Below, one piece after another: positions 1 through 12,100 of a stretch of DNA of 64,000 nt. The notes beneath the pieces were generated by a model. The model worked only from the letters and a program-made list of their open reading frames with translations, was not told the origin of the DNA and made no database searches. Where the stretch lies: NCBI GenBank assembly GCA_023634235.1, contig JAMKCF010000003.1, positions 14,912,742 through 14,976,741 on the forward strand. Direction: 5' to 3'. Origin of the DNA: Pisaster brevispinus. Taxonomy: Eukaryota > Echinodermata > Asteroidea > Forcipulatida > Asteriidae. The position numbers and the translations under genes are program-made. How positions within the stretch are numbered: the stretch's first letter is position 1; each line of letters starts with the position of its first letter.

Positions 1-304
1 GGAGAAATTTTGTCATTACACTAGCAAGGACAATCATACAACAATACACAACTTCTGAATTTGTTAGTAGAAAGAATTGCAGTTTTACTTTGATAGCCTA
101 TTCGGCAGTAAAAATGGCTGATCTTTTTGTTCACGAAAAATTTACCTGAAAATACTGGTTCCAAATTCCACATTCATTTCTTCAATTTTTCTTTCCCAGA
201 TATTATAATCAATTAAACAGAAAAACGCTCAGAAAAACTTTTGGGTGTCTCGCCGGGCTTGTAAGATTCTGTTTTGCTTTATTTTTTAAAATAACATTTG
301 AAAG

Positions 305-3300
305 GATTTACTTGTGACGATGGAAAGGAAGTCATTGCCGAGGCGTGGTTGTGCGATGGCCAATCAGACTGCCAGGACAACTCCGACGAAAAACAGGAAA
401 ACTGCAGTAAGTGATTGCAAAAAACAAAACAAAAAAACAAAAAAACATAAAGCAAAAATGGATGGTGCATTTTTTTTTCTCATTTTTATTTTTTTCATTA
501 GCCTCGAGAAGCATGCTTACTCACACTTTGTCAGAATTTAGGCATGCCCAGTTGTTGCATCTAAATCACAACAAAACTTTATACATATTTATTATGTATA
601 AATCAAACAAAATTGAATTTAAACAGCACACATTTTATCATTTCTAAGTGGAATTATGTGACAATTTCAAATACTCAGCATGATAACTAATTCCCATATA
701 AGAAAAACTTCAAACCATAAAAGGTATATATTTATCTTCTCTTTGAGAATTGGTAGTCATTTTGAAGCATGCATTTGTGTACAAGGTTGACTTCCAAGTT
801 TTAAATTTAGACTCAAAGCTAAAGTCTGCTTGGCCGCTAAATAAATTTGTATTTCTATGTCCCTAACAAGGGACAGATTTAAATTCATTGTCAAGAAGGT
901 TCTGTTTTTCCTTTTTTCCACCCTTCTTATCTGCGCAGTCCAGCCAAAGTGCGAATCAAGCAAATGCGACAATGGCGTGGTATGTTTGACTGATTCTCAA
1001 GTATGTGACGGGGTGTTAGATTGTCAAGACGGGACAGATGAGGCACCAGAACACTGCAACGGCATGAGGAATTGTAAGTATACTCTCGTAACACACCTGC
1101 AGGTATTTCTAGACAACCTGTTTCTATATAACACATTGGGAAAACAAAATACAAAAAATAAGATTCCAAGAAATAACTCATGATCAATAGGTTAATATAA
1201 AAAAAAACCAATTAAAATAACCAACAACCAGTATTCAAGGTGTCTTTCACTAGGCCTTGTATTCGAAATGTTAGACCTCAAAATAATAACATAGATAATT
1301 TCAAAATGATTTGTAAATCAAGCCACTACATGAAAATTTCAAATTTTTCAGTTTCAACTTTGTTTCCAAAGTAGCAACAAATACTAAAACTGCACAAAAA
1401 TAAATGATTATATGAATCAATACAAATACATTGGTGCTAATGTTTGTAAGTACTTTTGTTTACATTTATACCTCAGATGAAGTAGAAATTGTTGAAGACA
1501 TAATCATGCTAGCATGATAACTTCCAATAGATATAGTTTACCTGTACACGTACTGTTTTGAATGTTTATGATAGCAGCCTGTTTTGAATGTGATTCCGGT
1601 GAGAAATGCATCAAGCTGTCATGGAAGTGCGATAACATTGCTGACTGCGACGATATCTCCGATGAAATGCCTGATGCTTGTGGCGATGACAGTAAGATTC
1701 ATAGAGTTTTTCCCAAAAACATCGTCCCAGTTTGGGTTATACTCTCTACCCCAATTGGAGCCCTCCTCGTCCACCAGGAAACCACAAACTCTTCTAAAAC
1801 GGTTACAATTGCTTGAAAATAGCATCAAATCAAGAAGATGTTCACAGAATCCTTGACAAGAAAGTAATGGTTTTTTTTGTTGGTGACTTGTGACTGAATT
1901 TGTGAAATTTTCAGAGGTTAGTTTTCTGGTGTGTCTGTTGAAAACCAGAGGACATGAATCAGTTAACTGTTCCTATAAACACTGGTGTATTTCTCCCTTA
2001 CCAAGGTTGTTACCTTAAAACTAGAGAAGTGTGAGTTTACGCAAAGCAAAACATCAAATCTTACTTAGACAAATTCAGTTCAGCGAGAATGTTAATAAGG
2101 CTCAAGTAGTTCTGACCTGGTTGTTTGTTTGGCCACAGTGTTATCTATTTCTATTGTTATAATTATAAATGTGTTTTTCTCTACTGCAGTTAATAGGCGT
2201 TGCTGGACAGGTGGATTTCTTTGTGATCATGGCTACTTTTGTGTGCGGCAGAGTTGGCGATGTGATGGTGAAGAAGATTGTGGAGATGGCTCCGATGAGA
2301 TTGAATGCAGTAAGGAACATGTATAATTGGTGGATGGAGCAGTAGATTAGGAATTGGGAATAGTCGCCTTGCAGTGGTGAAACCAGAGTATGGGGAGGGG
2401 GGGAGGCAGGGTCCTCACACTAAGAACCCTTGCCCCCCTTGCCTTCCATTACACTAAATAGCCCCCTAAGTTATGTCTTTGCATTCGCTTGCCTCCAAAA
2501 TATGTTTTTATCCATACTACCACGTCCCCTTGCTTGTTTTTTTAATACTATATCTTGTGCCTGTGTGTCATTTGGGATCTTGGGTGGTTTAGACATGGAG
2601 TAGTGTAGAGAGGTTTATCATTACTCAAATGTGTTGTTTTGGTTGAGGTCACAGGACGGTGGTTGAAAAATTTTCTGACCTTCCTTCCCAATTCACTTTC
2701 CATTTGTGCATTGCACACTTACGAAGGATTTTTAACTTTGCATAGTGAATTGATACAATCAACCTGCAGGATTTTGTGAGCAATTCTGTTAGAATGGTGG
2801 GTCGGGGTTGCCTGGGGGAGGACACCCCTTTCCACTCTTTCTGAACATCAGTTTTTGTCATTTTTGTGTAAATGTTTTATGCTCTCCTGCTGATGTTGGG
2901 TTAAAGTGGTTGGATAACTTGAATAAAAATACACTTAGTTGGAGGATGTTCTGCACTGGTGTGGTTGGTGCATCATACACTGTTTGTGCATCAGTCACTT
3001 TTATTTAGTGTGCCCCTGCCAGGAAATCTAAGGTTGAAGCGGTTGGAAAGCTCAAATGAGATTGAGTTTGGTTAAGGAATGGGCTGCATCGTTGAAACCA
3101 GATCAAGGATGGTGGAGAAAAAGAAAAAGGAACAACGTGCATCCCTCTTTTCAGATCAACCATAGGCCTATCTTGTTTCTGTGCATCAACTTTCTTTCCA
3201 ATGCAAACATAATATTTTGATCATGTTCAACTCATAGAAGTCGAATCTTCATGGCAACCTGTGTATGGCTGGGGTACATGGTCCGAGTGGTCCGAGTGTA

Positions 3301-6300
3301 GCATGGACTGTGGACCTGGTGAGAGGACCCGCTATAGATCCTGCCACCAACTGAGTCTCACTTGTGCCGGTAAAGAAATTGCAACCGAGGAATGTCAATT
3401 GAAAGAATGTGTTCCAGAAAAGGGTAAGACAATTCTTGGCTGTTTTTTTTTTTTTTTTAATCGTCTATAAACTAAAGTTTGAGGTAACACCAGGGCCCAT
3501 TTTCATAGAGCTGCTAAAGGATACAAAGTAGCTAAGCACAACAAAATTATGCTTACCAGAATAAGGTTACCAGCTGGTTGGATAGTCAGTCTGGTCCTTT
3601 AGTATTAAACAAGAATTTGAGGTGCTATTTTCAGTGTTGGGAACCAGACAAAATGGCCGAGGGTGATTAAATACAGAGCGGGAGATCATAAGGGAACATC
3701 CCCAATTAAAACAGAAAGCAGACTCGGGTTTCTTGATTTTCGGGGAACATGGTAACCACATTCAGAGATAAAAAGTTTCGGTCAGAGTTAAGTGTATGCT
3801 GTGGTGGCTCTCGAGCGACCTAGCCTTGCTGCTATTTTCAAACTCTGCAAATATGTGTAGCCCCCACCCCCTGAGTGGCCAGTCTGTGATGGGCAAAATA
3901 TATATCGGGAGCAACTTTCAATGTAGGATGTTTTCAATGTAACAATTCTTCATAAAAGTTTGGGTTGGAGTTTTATGGAGACTGTAATATCTCCTTAAGT
4001 CTCCCTAATTTGTTTAAATGTGAATAAAGAGGCCAGAGCCAATTCTTCATCTGAAATAGGACACATTATTTTAACTATTTCCCTCCTTCCACCCTTCCCT
4101 CCCACTCGTAAATGTCAGCAAGGGGTTGCGGAACAAGAAATCCTCAAGGGAGTAACCTTGTGAGGCGCGTTGTTGGTGGCAGTGAGGCAGAGCGCGGTGG
4201 TTGGCCCTGGCAGGCACAGCTAATTTATACGTACTCACAGGGACGCTCTGGCGCTGTTTGTGGCGGTACACTGGTACACGACAACATTGTGCTTACGGCC
4301 GCTCACTGCTTCATGGGCAAAATGTAAGTTTCTGGAATACCCTTTGCCTATACTTGTCGTACTTATTAGGTTTATCAAAGCATGTTCAGTCAGAATTGAA
4401 AAAAAGAGACACTCCAATTTAGTAGAAAAGCATATTGGTGTGTTCAAAAAGTTACATTACGTTTACGTGTAAATTTGAAGGAGTCGATTCAATGAAAAGT
4501 AGTCTGTGTTAAAATGATCTGAAGCTGATTTCACAAAGAGCTCAGATTGATCTTAAAGGGAGGGTCATAGATTGGTAAAAAATACTCCAAAGATTCATGG
4601 CCGAAAAAAATTTGCCCTTAAAACTAAAAACAATGATATTACTGACAGTCATGTGAAGTACAAAAAGTTGTGTTGTGTAATGTGCGTAAAAGAATCCAGT
4701 TACACTTATCGTGAAAGAGAAGTGGTTTGCCCTGGTATTTCTGGCTGATTCAGTAGCAATAAATAATATGCGGCACCTCACCTTGTATACCTTACAAGGT
4801 GTTCCATTATGGTCTCATAAGATCATTCTTAACAAGCTGCACCAAATTTGATGTTGCTGCGCCAGGAGTGTCAATTATAACATACATGGCGCATCATAAA
4901 TGTACACTATTACTTTTATTATTATTATTAACCATTATTGCAAAGCCCACAAAATATGTAGAAAGACTTGATGATTCATACCACTGGATATGAATCTTTA
5001 GAAATATTTCCCCAAAAATCAAATCTTCCAACCATCCAAACTCATTTACAAATCTCAAAAACCAGGGACATCGAAACGAGCTGGGAAGTCCATCTCGGCA
5101 AACACACCATCAGTCTTGATCTGGCCGATCACGAGAAGCGTGCCAACATTAAGAAGATCATCAAGCACTCCAAGTACGATCCCAAGACGTTGAAGAATGA
5201 TGCCGCCATCTTGGTACTGGACAAGTCCATCCCAATAGACGGTCAGCATATCAACAAAGCTTGCCTCGATCGTGAATTGGACATGATCAATAAGATACCA
5301 TGCTTTGTGACTGGATGGGGATACACCGAAAGTAGGTTGTGCTAAGAAGGCGACAGGGTTTTTAAAATATTCAAAAAACAAAACTTCAATTTAGACAAAC
5401 ATATGAGAATTTATCAGAGACAAATTTAAAAGTGAAATGCACTCAATTAGAAATGCACTCAATTAGATTGAAAAGAGATTTTTGTTTTTACTATTTTGAG
5501 GAAATTTCATTTATCATAATTGCAGTCATTTTTAAAATTATTTTCCATTTAATCCTATGTAAGGCCGCTTCCGTAAGCGCCAAATCTTTACTTAAGGGAA
5601 AGCCGAGCCGTAAGCTGAAATTGGGCCCTCAGAAATAGCTCTCAGAAATGTACGGATACTTGGAACCATCTACGCAACTATTTACTTGGTATGTCTGCAG
5701 CCACTAAGATTCCAAAATCTTCAATTGTTATGACTAGTTTCAAAGGGTTGTATCGTCATGATCAAAGCAGGCCAGTGAATTTACTTGGACTTATGTACTC
5801 TCACTCGGTTTACTGTACTCGCCTGCCACAGCCCTGCTTTGATCACCACGACAAAGCCCCCACCTATTGTTTGCTTCAAGAATTGACAAATGATTATTTT
5901 GTCCTTCTCCAATGACCTGTTTGTCTTTATATATCAGTGGGAGGAAATCAAGCGTACAAACTCCAACAGGCCCAAGTACCGATTATACATCCAATGGTAT
6001 GCAACCACAGAGCGGTTTACTCAAACGTGATCACAGACGGCATGTTTTGTGCTGGCTACTTAACTGGACAGGTTGATGCTTGTCAGGTAAGATTGGATTT
6101 CACAAATACTAAAAAAAAGACGTTGTATTGAGAAAGATCCTGATGAACTATGGCAATTTCACTTTAATTCATTTGCAGCAGGCATAAAGGGTAATTTTGG
6201 ATCGGTTACATTTTTCTGGGCATTGGAATCTCATCTTTGAGAGGGGCACGTTAATTGGCAAATCTTAAAGTCTATGGAGAACTTTTGAAGGGGCACCAAG

Positions 6301-7182
6301 GCCAAGGCAACAAACAACAGCCATGGCTTTCACAGCCTGCGTGTGTAGGACCTTTCCTATGAAATACGTAAATTGCGCATCGCGCGTGCGCACCAACACT
6401 ACTGATTGGCAAAATGAGGGAACATCGCGCCTTTTTGTATGGGGCTTATGGTGGCCTGATGCAAAAAGCGTTTGTGCTTCTGCCTAGTGCACAACTCCAT
6501 GGCATTTGTCAAACAATAGTGTCTGTACACATGCGTGAATGTAATTAGCATATTTCATGGGAAAGGCTGTTTCCAGGCCTGGCATACGTTCATTTTCTAT
6601 TATTCCTCTGCCCCATTGTAATTGCGAAAGTCTACCATTGCATTTTTACATTAACTTCCATACTGATCAGCACAAATTATTTCTCTTGCCTTGCCTTAAA
6701 ATAACAAATTGTTATTTTCTATATGCATTTTCGTAAAGAAAGTTTCAGTGTTATTTTCATGGGATACATCTTAAAACCTAGATAGTTTGCTCAACAGATA
6801 AATCAAGATAGATGCAATCTTGCTTTTCTCCACAACCAAGTCAAGCAACCAATCATGCAAGGAATTTGATAAAACTCCCGCCATTGATTTGCCCGTAAAG
6901 ATGGCCGACTCAACACCGTGTGACGTCAAGCGGGAATTATCGTCATAGTTCTCTTTGTAAAACCAATGAAGTTAAATAAAAACTAAAAAATTGTTTTATC
7001 CTCCTTAGGGTGATTCTGGTGGGCCACTGATATGCGAGATGGAAGATGGTCGATGGCACGTTGTGGGCATCACAAGCTGGGGCCACGGGTGTGCACTACC
7101 CCATAAACCAGGAGTGTACACCAAAGTAGCATACTACCTCGACTGGATTGAGAATCTCATACAAGAGCATGGCAGTCAGTAG
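305..7182 (+). CDS. LDLa(x4)-TSP1-trypsin-like serine protease, 5' partial
   Basis: Secreted or membrane-tethered S1 serine protease of mosaic type; the N-terminus lies before the window. Exons read by hand: 305-406, 939-1073, 1578-1691, 2190-2309 (one LDLa module each, with six-Cys and CDGxxDCxDxSDE-type calcium motifs), 3238-3423 (TSP1, [17 protein letters not shown]), 4119-4323, 5066-5331, 5938-6086, 7009-7182 (protease). All borders are GT/AG and the joined frame stays open to TAG at 7180-7182, giving 482 complete codons. The protease domain is complete: activation cleavage at R|VVGG, catalytic His in TAAHC, Asp in NDAAIL, Ser in GDSGGPL. Asp six residues before the Ser (DACQGDS) plus the SWG and KPGVY glycines predict trypsin-like cleavage after Arg/Lys. 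The LDLa and TSP1 exons are all phase 1-1, typical of shuffled modules. Physiological substrate unknown; related architectures include enteropeptidase-like and corin-like proteases. I recognised no exon in 1-304. Confidence 0.94.
3493..3590 (+). mobile_element. MITE family A (GGGCCCAATTTCA), 5' fragment
   Basis: A GGGCCC end followed by TTTCATAGAGCTGCT and AGCTAAGCACAACAAAATTATGC matches the left half of the fuller copies at 21744 and 44713. The right terminal repeat is missing, so this is a truncated copy in the intron after the TSP1 exon. Confidence 0.75.
4669..4821 (+). mobile_element. tRNA-derived SINE, 3' fragment
   Basis: The stretch resembles the body and 3' part of the SINE copies at 20533 and 58107 (GTGTTGTGTAATG, AAAAGAA-CCAGTTACACT, CACCTTGTA...ACAAGGTG). 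The tRNA-like head is absent. It lies in the intron between the first two protease-domain exons. Confidence 0.6.
5560..5628 (+). mobile_element. MITE family A, 3' fragment
   Basis: Ends in AGCTGAAATTGGGCCC, the right terminus of the family, preceded by internal sequence shared with the 262-bp copy at 13099 (CCGTAAGC, AAGC-rich). The left end is missing. Confidence 0.55.
6351..6566. mobile_element. Short TIR element (MITE-like) in protease intron
   Basis: CCTTTCCTATGAAATACGTA at the left matches, inverted, the right end GCATATTTCATGGGAAAGG. The terminal inverted repeats of about 22 bp bound roughly 216 bp with no coding capacity, in the last intron of the serine protease. Confidence 0.6.
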
Positions 7183-9153
7183 ATCATTAAAAGCCAACAG
7201 TCTCACATCCTACAAAATTTCAATTTAGGGAGTTCCCCGACTTTGTACAGCAGGCCCATATAACAATTGCTTATCATTCAAACCGATGTACAAATCTTAT
7301 CCAGTTTCAATCATCTAGGTTTTGAGTTACCATAGAGTGGAGTATTTTGCTATCAGATAGTAGAACAAAAAAGTACAAACTCTTTCTTTTTTGAACTGCA
7401 GTTTTCAAAACTATGCATAAATATCTTTGTACTGCAGGCCCATGTAACAATTGCTTATCATTTAAACCGATGTATAAATCTTATCCAGTTTCAATCATCT
7501 AGGTTTTGAGTTACCATAGAATGGAGTATTTTGAAGGGTAAAGAAGCTAGAGGGTTAGGATTACATAATATAGAAATAAAAAACACATACATGTATATTA
7601 CGGCAGTTGTGAACTTCTACTTTTTGTGGGGGGTGGGGGCTCAATTCAGCCCCAGCCTTGTTCGTCATGTGAACAAAAATTAAGCCAAATTCCATGATGC
7701 TGACAATCGGGTTGCAACATTTTTACATTGCAATTCAGTAAAATTCAAATCATTTTCACAGCTTATGTGAAGTTCGAACTGGACTTTGTTTATGATGAGA
7801 AGGGTTGTACTTCCCAGATATCCTTGGCGATACCTCTACAACAATAAACGTCTACTCAAAGGTGAATACAGAGTTTAAACATATAGACTGTTTATTGTTT
7901 CTGCCATGTTGTATCCATTACAAAATCATAAATAGTCTAGCAATCACGGTACAATGAAAGATCACGAAAAAACAAATAATTCCTTGGAGAAATATGTAAT
8001 TTGTTTTTAATTTATAGTGAAAAGATTATACCAAGCTCTCTAGAAGTAAAGTGAATAACTTTATCCCTAATTATTGCATACACTTTTGAATCAAGTACAA
8101 ACTCTTTTTCTTTTATGAACTGCAGTTTTCAAAACTATGCATAAATATCTTTGAAAATATCAAAAACTTGAAGATTCCACATCATAAATTATATCTGACA
8201 CAAATTTCGAAGCAAGTTTTTACACGAGCATAAATTAGGTAAATTTTCATACGCTATCTATAATGCGGCTTATCATTATTCACATCACACAAACATTCTT
8301 AAGATGTTAAATTTTATGAGATACAAAACTTCCAATATTTTCACTGGTGGGCGATTCAAAGGTAAGAACGTAAATCAAGTGTCAAGGGCTCGCTTGGCCA
8401 TCTTTCTGCTGAATGAAGTCAAGTTTGCCAAAACACCCGAGTTAGAAAATGTACCCGAGCCCAACCAATCATTGGAATTATAAAATAAAATAAAAACAGG
8501 CAGAAAATAAACCAACTCTTTGTAACTGTCCTCGTTCTGATCTTTATGGCAGCCACAAACAGAAATTGCCTTTGTTACTCTGATGTTGGCCTAGGTATTA
8601 TGTAACTTTTCCAACAGACTTTCTGCTTTTATAGTGGCCTCTTCAAACATAAAATCCAAGACCAGACAGTCCGACAAGGAGTGTAAATTGAGTAGAAATT
8701 TTGTCGGCAAACTCAAATAAAAAAAAGACAAACTATGAAAAGAGACCCCGACATAATAAGAGGGATAAGCTGCTATGTGAAACAAAACACCATCAAAGAA
8801 ATTTCAATCCATTTTTATAATGCCATAGTGTAATGAAACAATTTTAAGGAGCAACTTTTTACTGTTTTCTAAGTAGAGAAAATGGTGACCGCTTTCCAAG
8901 TATAAGAATTGAAGACTCGCCAAACCCTTTTATGGCAAATTAAAGTTGGCTTTATTTTGACATTCATCTTAGTATGGCAGTCATTTGTAATACGTAGAAC
9001 CCCCATTTGTGTTTGTCATGTGTCATTAATATGTTTCGATCCAGTCATACTTACTAACAGGATACAACGATCTGTAGAACGCCCTCATTGTAAAGCACCC
9101 TCATGGATACGGTTGGTAATTATAATCGGGGATGAGGTGTTGACTGATGCATG
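7183..9153. other. Convergent intergenic region / 3' UTRs of protease and MDH2
   Basis: No coding region seen. Candidate poly(A) signals for the protease are ATTAAA at 7186-7191 and AATAAA at 7843-7848. TTTATT at 7891-7896 (AATAAA on the minus strand) is a candidate for MDH2, which would give a 3' UTR of about 1.25 kb, with the two transcripts ending within tens of bases of each other. The region also holds the direct duplications listed separately. Confidence 0.5.
7241..7533 (+). repeat. Direct duplication, about 100 bp, two copies
   Basis: 7241-7349 and 7435-7533 share a near-identical sequence (from CTTTGTAC to GGAGTATTTTG, a few substitutions). The segment between them (7371-7439, ending in ATGCATAAATATCTTTG) occurs again at 8093-8153. 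This looks like local shuffled duplication in the 3' flank. Confidence 0.85.
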
Positions 9154-12100
9154 CTAGTTGGCCTTGACAAACTCTTCACCTTTGGCGATGTTGCCCTTGA
9201 GTTCTCCCATGGCATCAGAGAGAAGTTTTTGTTCGTAGTCTGACAGCTTGCCGAAGCCCAAATTCTTCTCAAGACCATTTTTCTAGAAAAAAAAAAAAAA
9301 AACCAAAACCCCAATATTTTAACCATATTGGCCCAATTTCACAGAACATCTCTAACCACTCAAAATCCAAATACAGGTTTTGATTAAATCAACACATTTC
9401 CTAATTCTCTCAAAATTTTGCCGTTTGAAATTGCTTCTTATCCTTTTTAAGAGTTGTTCATGCACTAAAATACCAATACTGTGTTGTAATTAGTGAGTAG
9501 TGATTAAAAATTTGCCTCTGGAAATGCCCCCTCTGGAATATAAGCGCCGTCATTTTGGTTCTACAAAATAGCAGACCATGATCTGTCATGAAATTACACA
9601 AAAACTGCACATTTTCAAGGGATACTTAAGTTTGCTTAACCCTTTCAATACCATTGTCGAGTTTACTCGACCGTGCGCCGTGTGTGCTTCCGTACCAATG
9701 TCGAGTTTACTCGACAAAAAAAGTCGTGGCCTTTGAGACCCTGTATTTATTTTGTTTGGCGCCCTCTGTTGTTGACCTTTATATAGACGGGTAGCTTGTT
9801 TATCGAGCTTTCTAATGGTGTGTATTGTATAGGGGGTTGCCATTACGATTTTCCGAGAAAAACTACGTTATGTGCTGCAGTACTTCCAGATTTCACGCTT
9901 CCGTTTTCCCGACAAAAAATCACCATCATGGCTGTTCGTGACCCGTAGGTTTTGGTTGAAATATCTGTCGTTAGTGACTCTGAATTGGACTTGAAAATAT
10001 GTGAAGAAGAACCTAGTGAAGATTCGGATGAAACTCGTGATGTTTCGTCGCAAGGTACGTTCAATGATGGCAGTGATCCTGATGATATACCGGTAGCTGG
10101 ACCGAGCACTGCAACCCTTCAACGCCGTGGGCATGGGCATGGGCTCGGCGGGCCTCGACCCATTCTTGCCGATCGAGGTGGCAAAGGACATGAAGATAAT
10201 ATATACAAATTTGACATCATATGAAAGATCAATTCATTAGCTACAAATTGTATGCACAAAGTTTTTCCACAAAAATATGTCTTCACACAGAAAATCAAGA
10301 TTGAAAAAAGTGAACACTGCACTTTGCTTTTTGTGTGAAAAAATGCGGTACACAGCAGTGTGACCCCTGTAAACAATGCGGTATTGAAAGGGTTAAAGAC
10401 AAATTTGTTATACAAAAAATATAGCAAGTCTGCATCCCATATCCAACTCTGCCTTTAGCCTCGTTGGATATGGGATGCAGAAGTGCTTTGTTTCTATACT
10501 TCACTCAATCAAACTTCAACACTCAGTTTTCTTGAAACACAATTTGCACAATAATTGCTTACGTCCTCTTTCCAGTAAAGCTTTTGTTTTGTCCCTCTCC
10601 AGGGCACACAATGAATTTTCTAGCTTTAAATTATGAAAACAATTTCGCTGCCCTTCAACTTTGATCTTTGAGGCCTCCCAGAGGACATTAGTGCTTTTAG
10701 AATTAAAGTTTGTTTTCAGTGAAGCATAAATCTCAAAAAACGAGCAGCAAGTTTGTTTTTTGTGAGACAAAAATTTACCTATCTATTAAATTTACAAATA
10801 CACAAACACAACTTGTTCTTACTCCAAGCAACACTGGATTGGCAAAGTAGGCAGCCTCTGTGATTTCAGACTTGACGTATGCGCACTCCACAATGCCTTG
10901 TTTGCCACTAAGAGCATCCAAAACCTGTGATCAATCACAAGGTAAGATTAGTACAAACTCCACACGGTTACATTTACTAGAAGTTGCTACACTTCACAAA
11001 TCAAAAAGGTATCACCGAATGTTTCCATGAAAACGATCAAAAAGCAATCACTCGGGACAATTCTTGTTCTAAATTACAATTTCACATCCTCCACTACACC
11101 TTTTAACGATAAGCTATGCCTGCTAAGTCTACGCCTATGTCTAAAATTCATCTACAAAGTACACACATAATACACACACAGCTCTGTGCTACATACATGT
11201 ACATTCTGTGGACATTCCTTTGTTCTGAGCACTAAAGATAAAACACATTCTTCAACGCTGGTGAAAACACTGTGTGGACGTGTGCAAGTCCACATAGCGT
11301 TTCAAATCCCAGCCTTGTGTGGACCTCTTTTGTTCTCAGGTCCACACTTTGTATGTAATGCTTGCCCAGTTAGATGAGTGTACGGTTTGAGCCACCATAC
11401 CAAAACCATGCAGTTGGGTGGTTTTAAATGGTTGGTCAGCTCTTCGGGGTTAATTTCCTCCATGCCACTGGTCATTTGCCTTGGTCAGGACTCAAATTTG
11501 GTAGAAAAATCAACAAGACCACAGGGCTTGTGGCTCTAAAATGTTTACTTAACCAGAAAATGTTTGTACAAGACCAGAATCAAAATGAAAAAACATGCAT
11601 TTAAACCTTTTTCATGTTTTTATTTGAACAATAATTGCACTGAGACATGTAAGAGAAGATTGATCTCATTTGTATCTATGGGTATTAAGTATACTTTATT
11701 ACTCAATAGAATTAAAAGGTATCTTTCAGACTCAAAGTCAACATTTGAACGTAATTTGTTTCTGTTCAAGATATTACACAGTAAGGTACATGTATTGTTA
11801 TTCAATTGAAAAACACAAGACCGCCGGACTTGTCCAATCATAAGTTTACTGGCCCGACACTAAAACCACTGGCCTCAGGCTTGCCATCAAGTGCAAAATT
11901 CAGCCTTGTTGGTACCACTTGAAAAGTTAAAATACAGATTTTTAATAAAGAAATGTTTTTTCACCAAGGCATGAGTGCCTTCTTTGACAGAAACAGTATC
12001 AGGCTCGTAAACCCATGTCGATACTTTCCTTGATCTTATTCAATCATGACTCGGTAAAGTCCTGTGTCAGATTCAATAATATTTCTGTTCTTGTTCAAGT

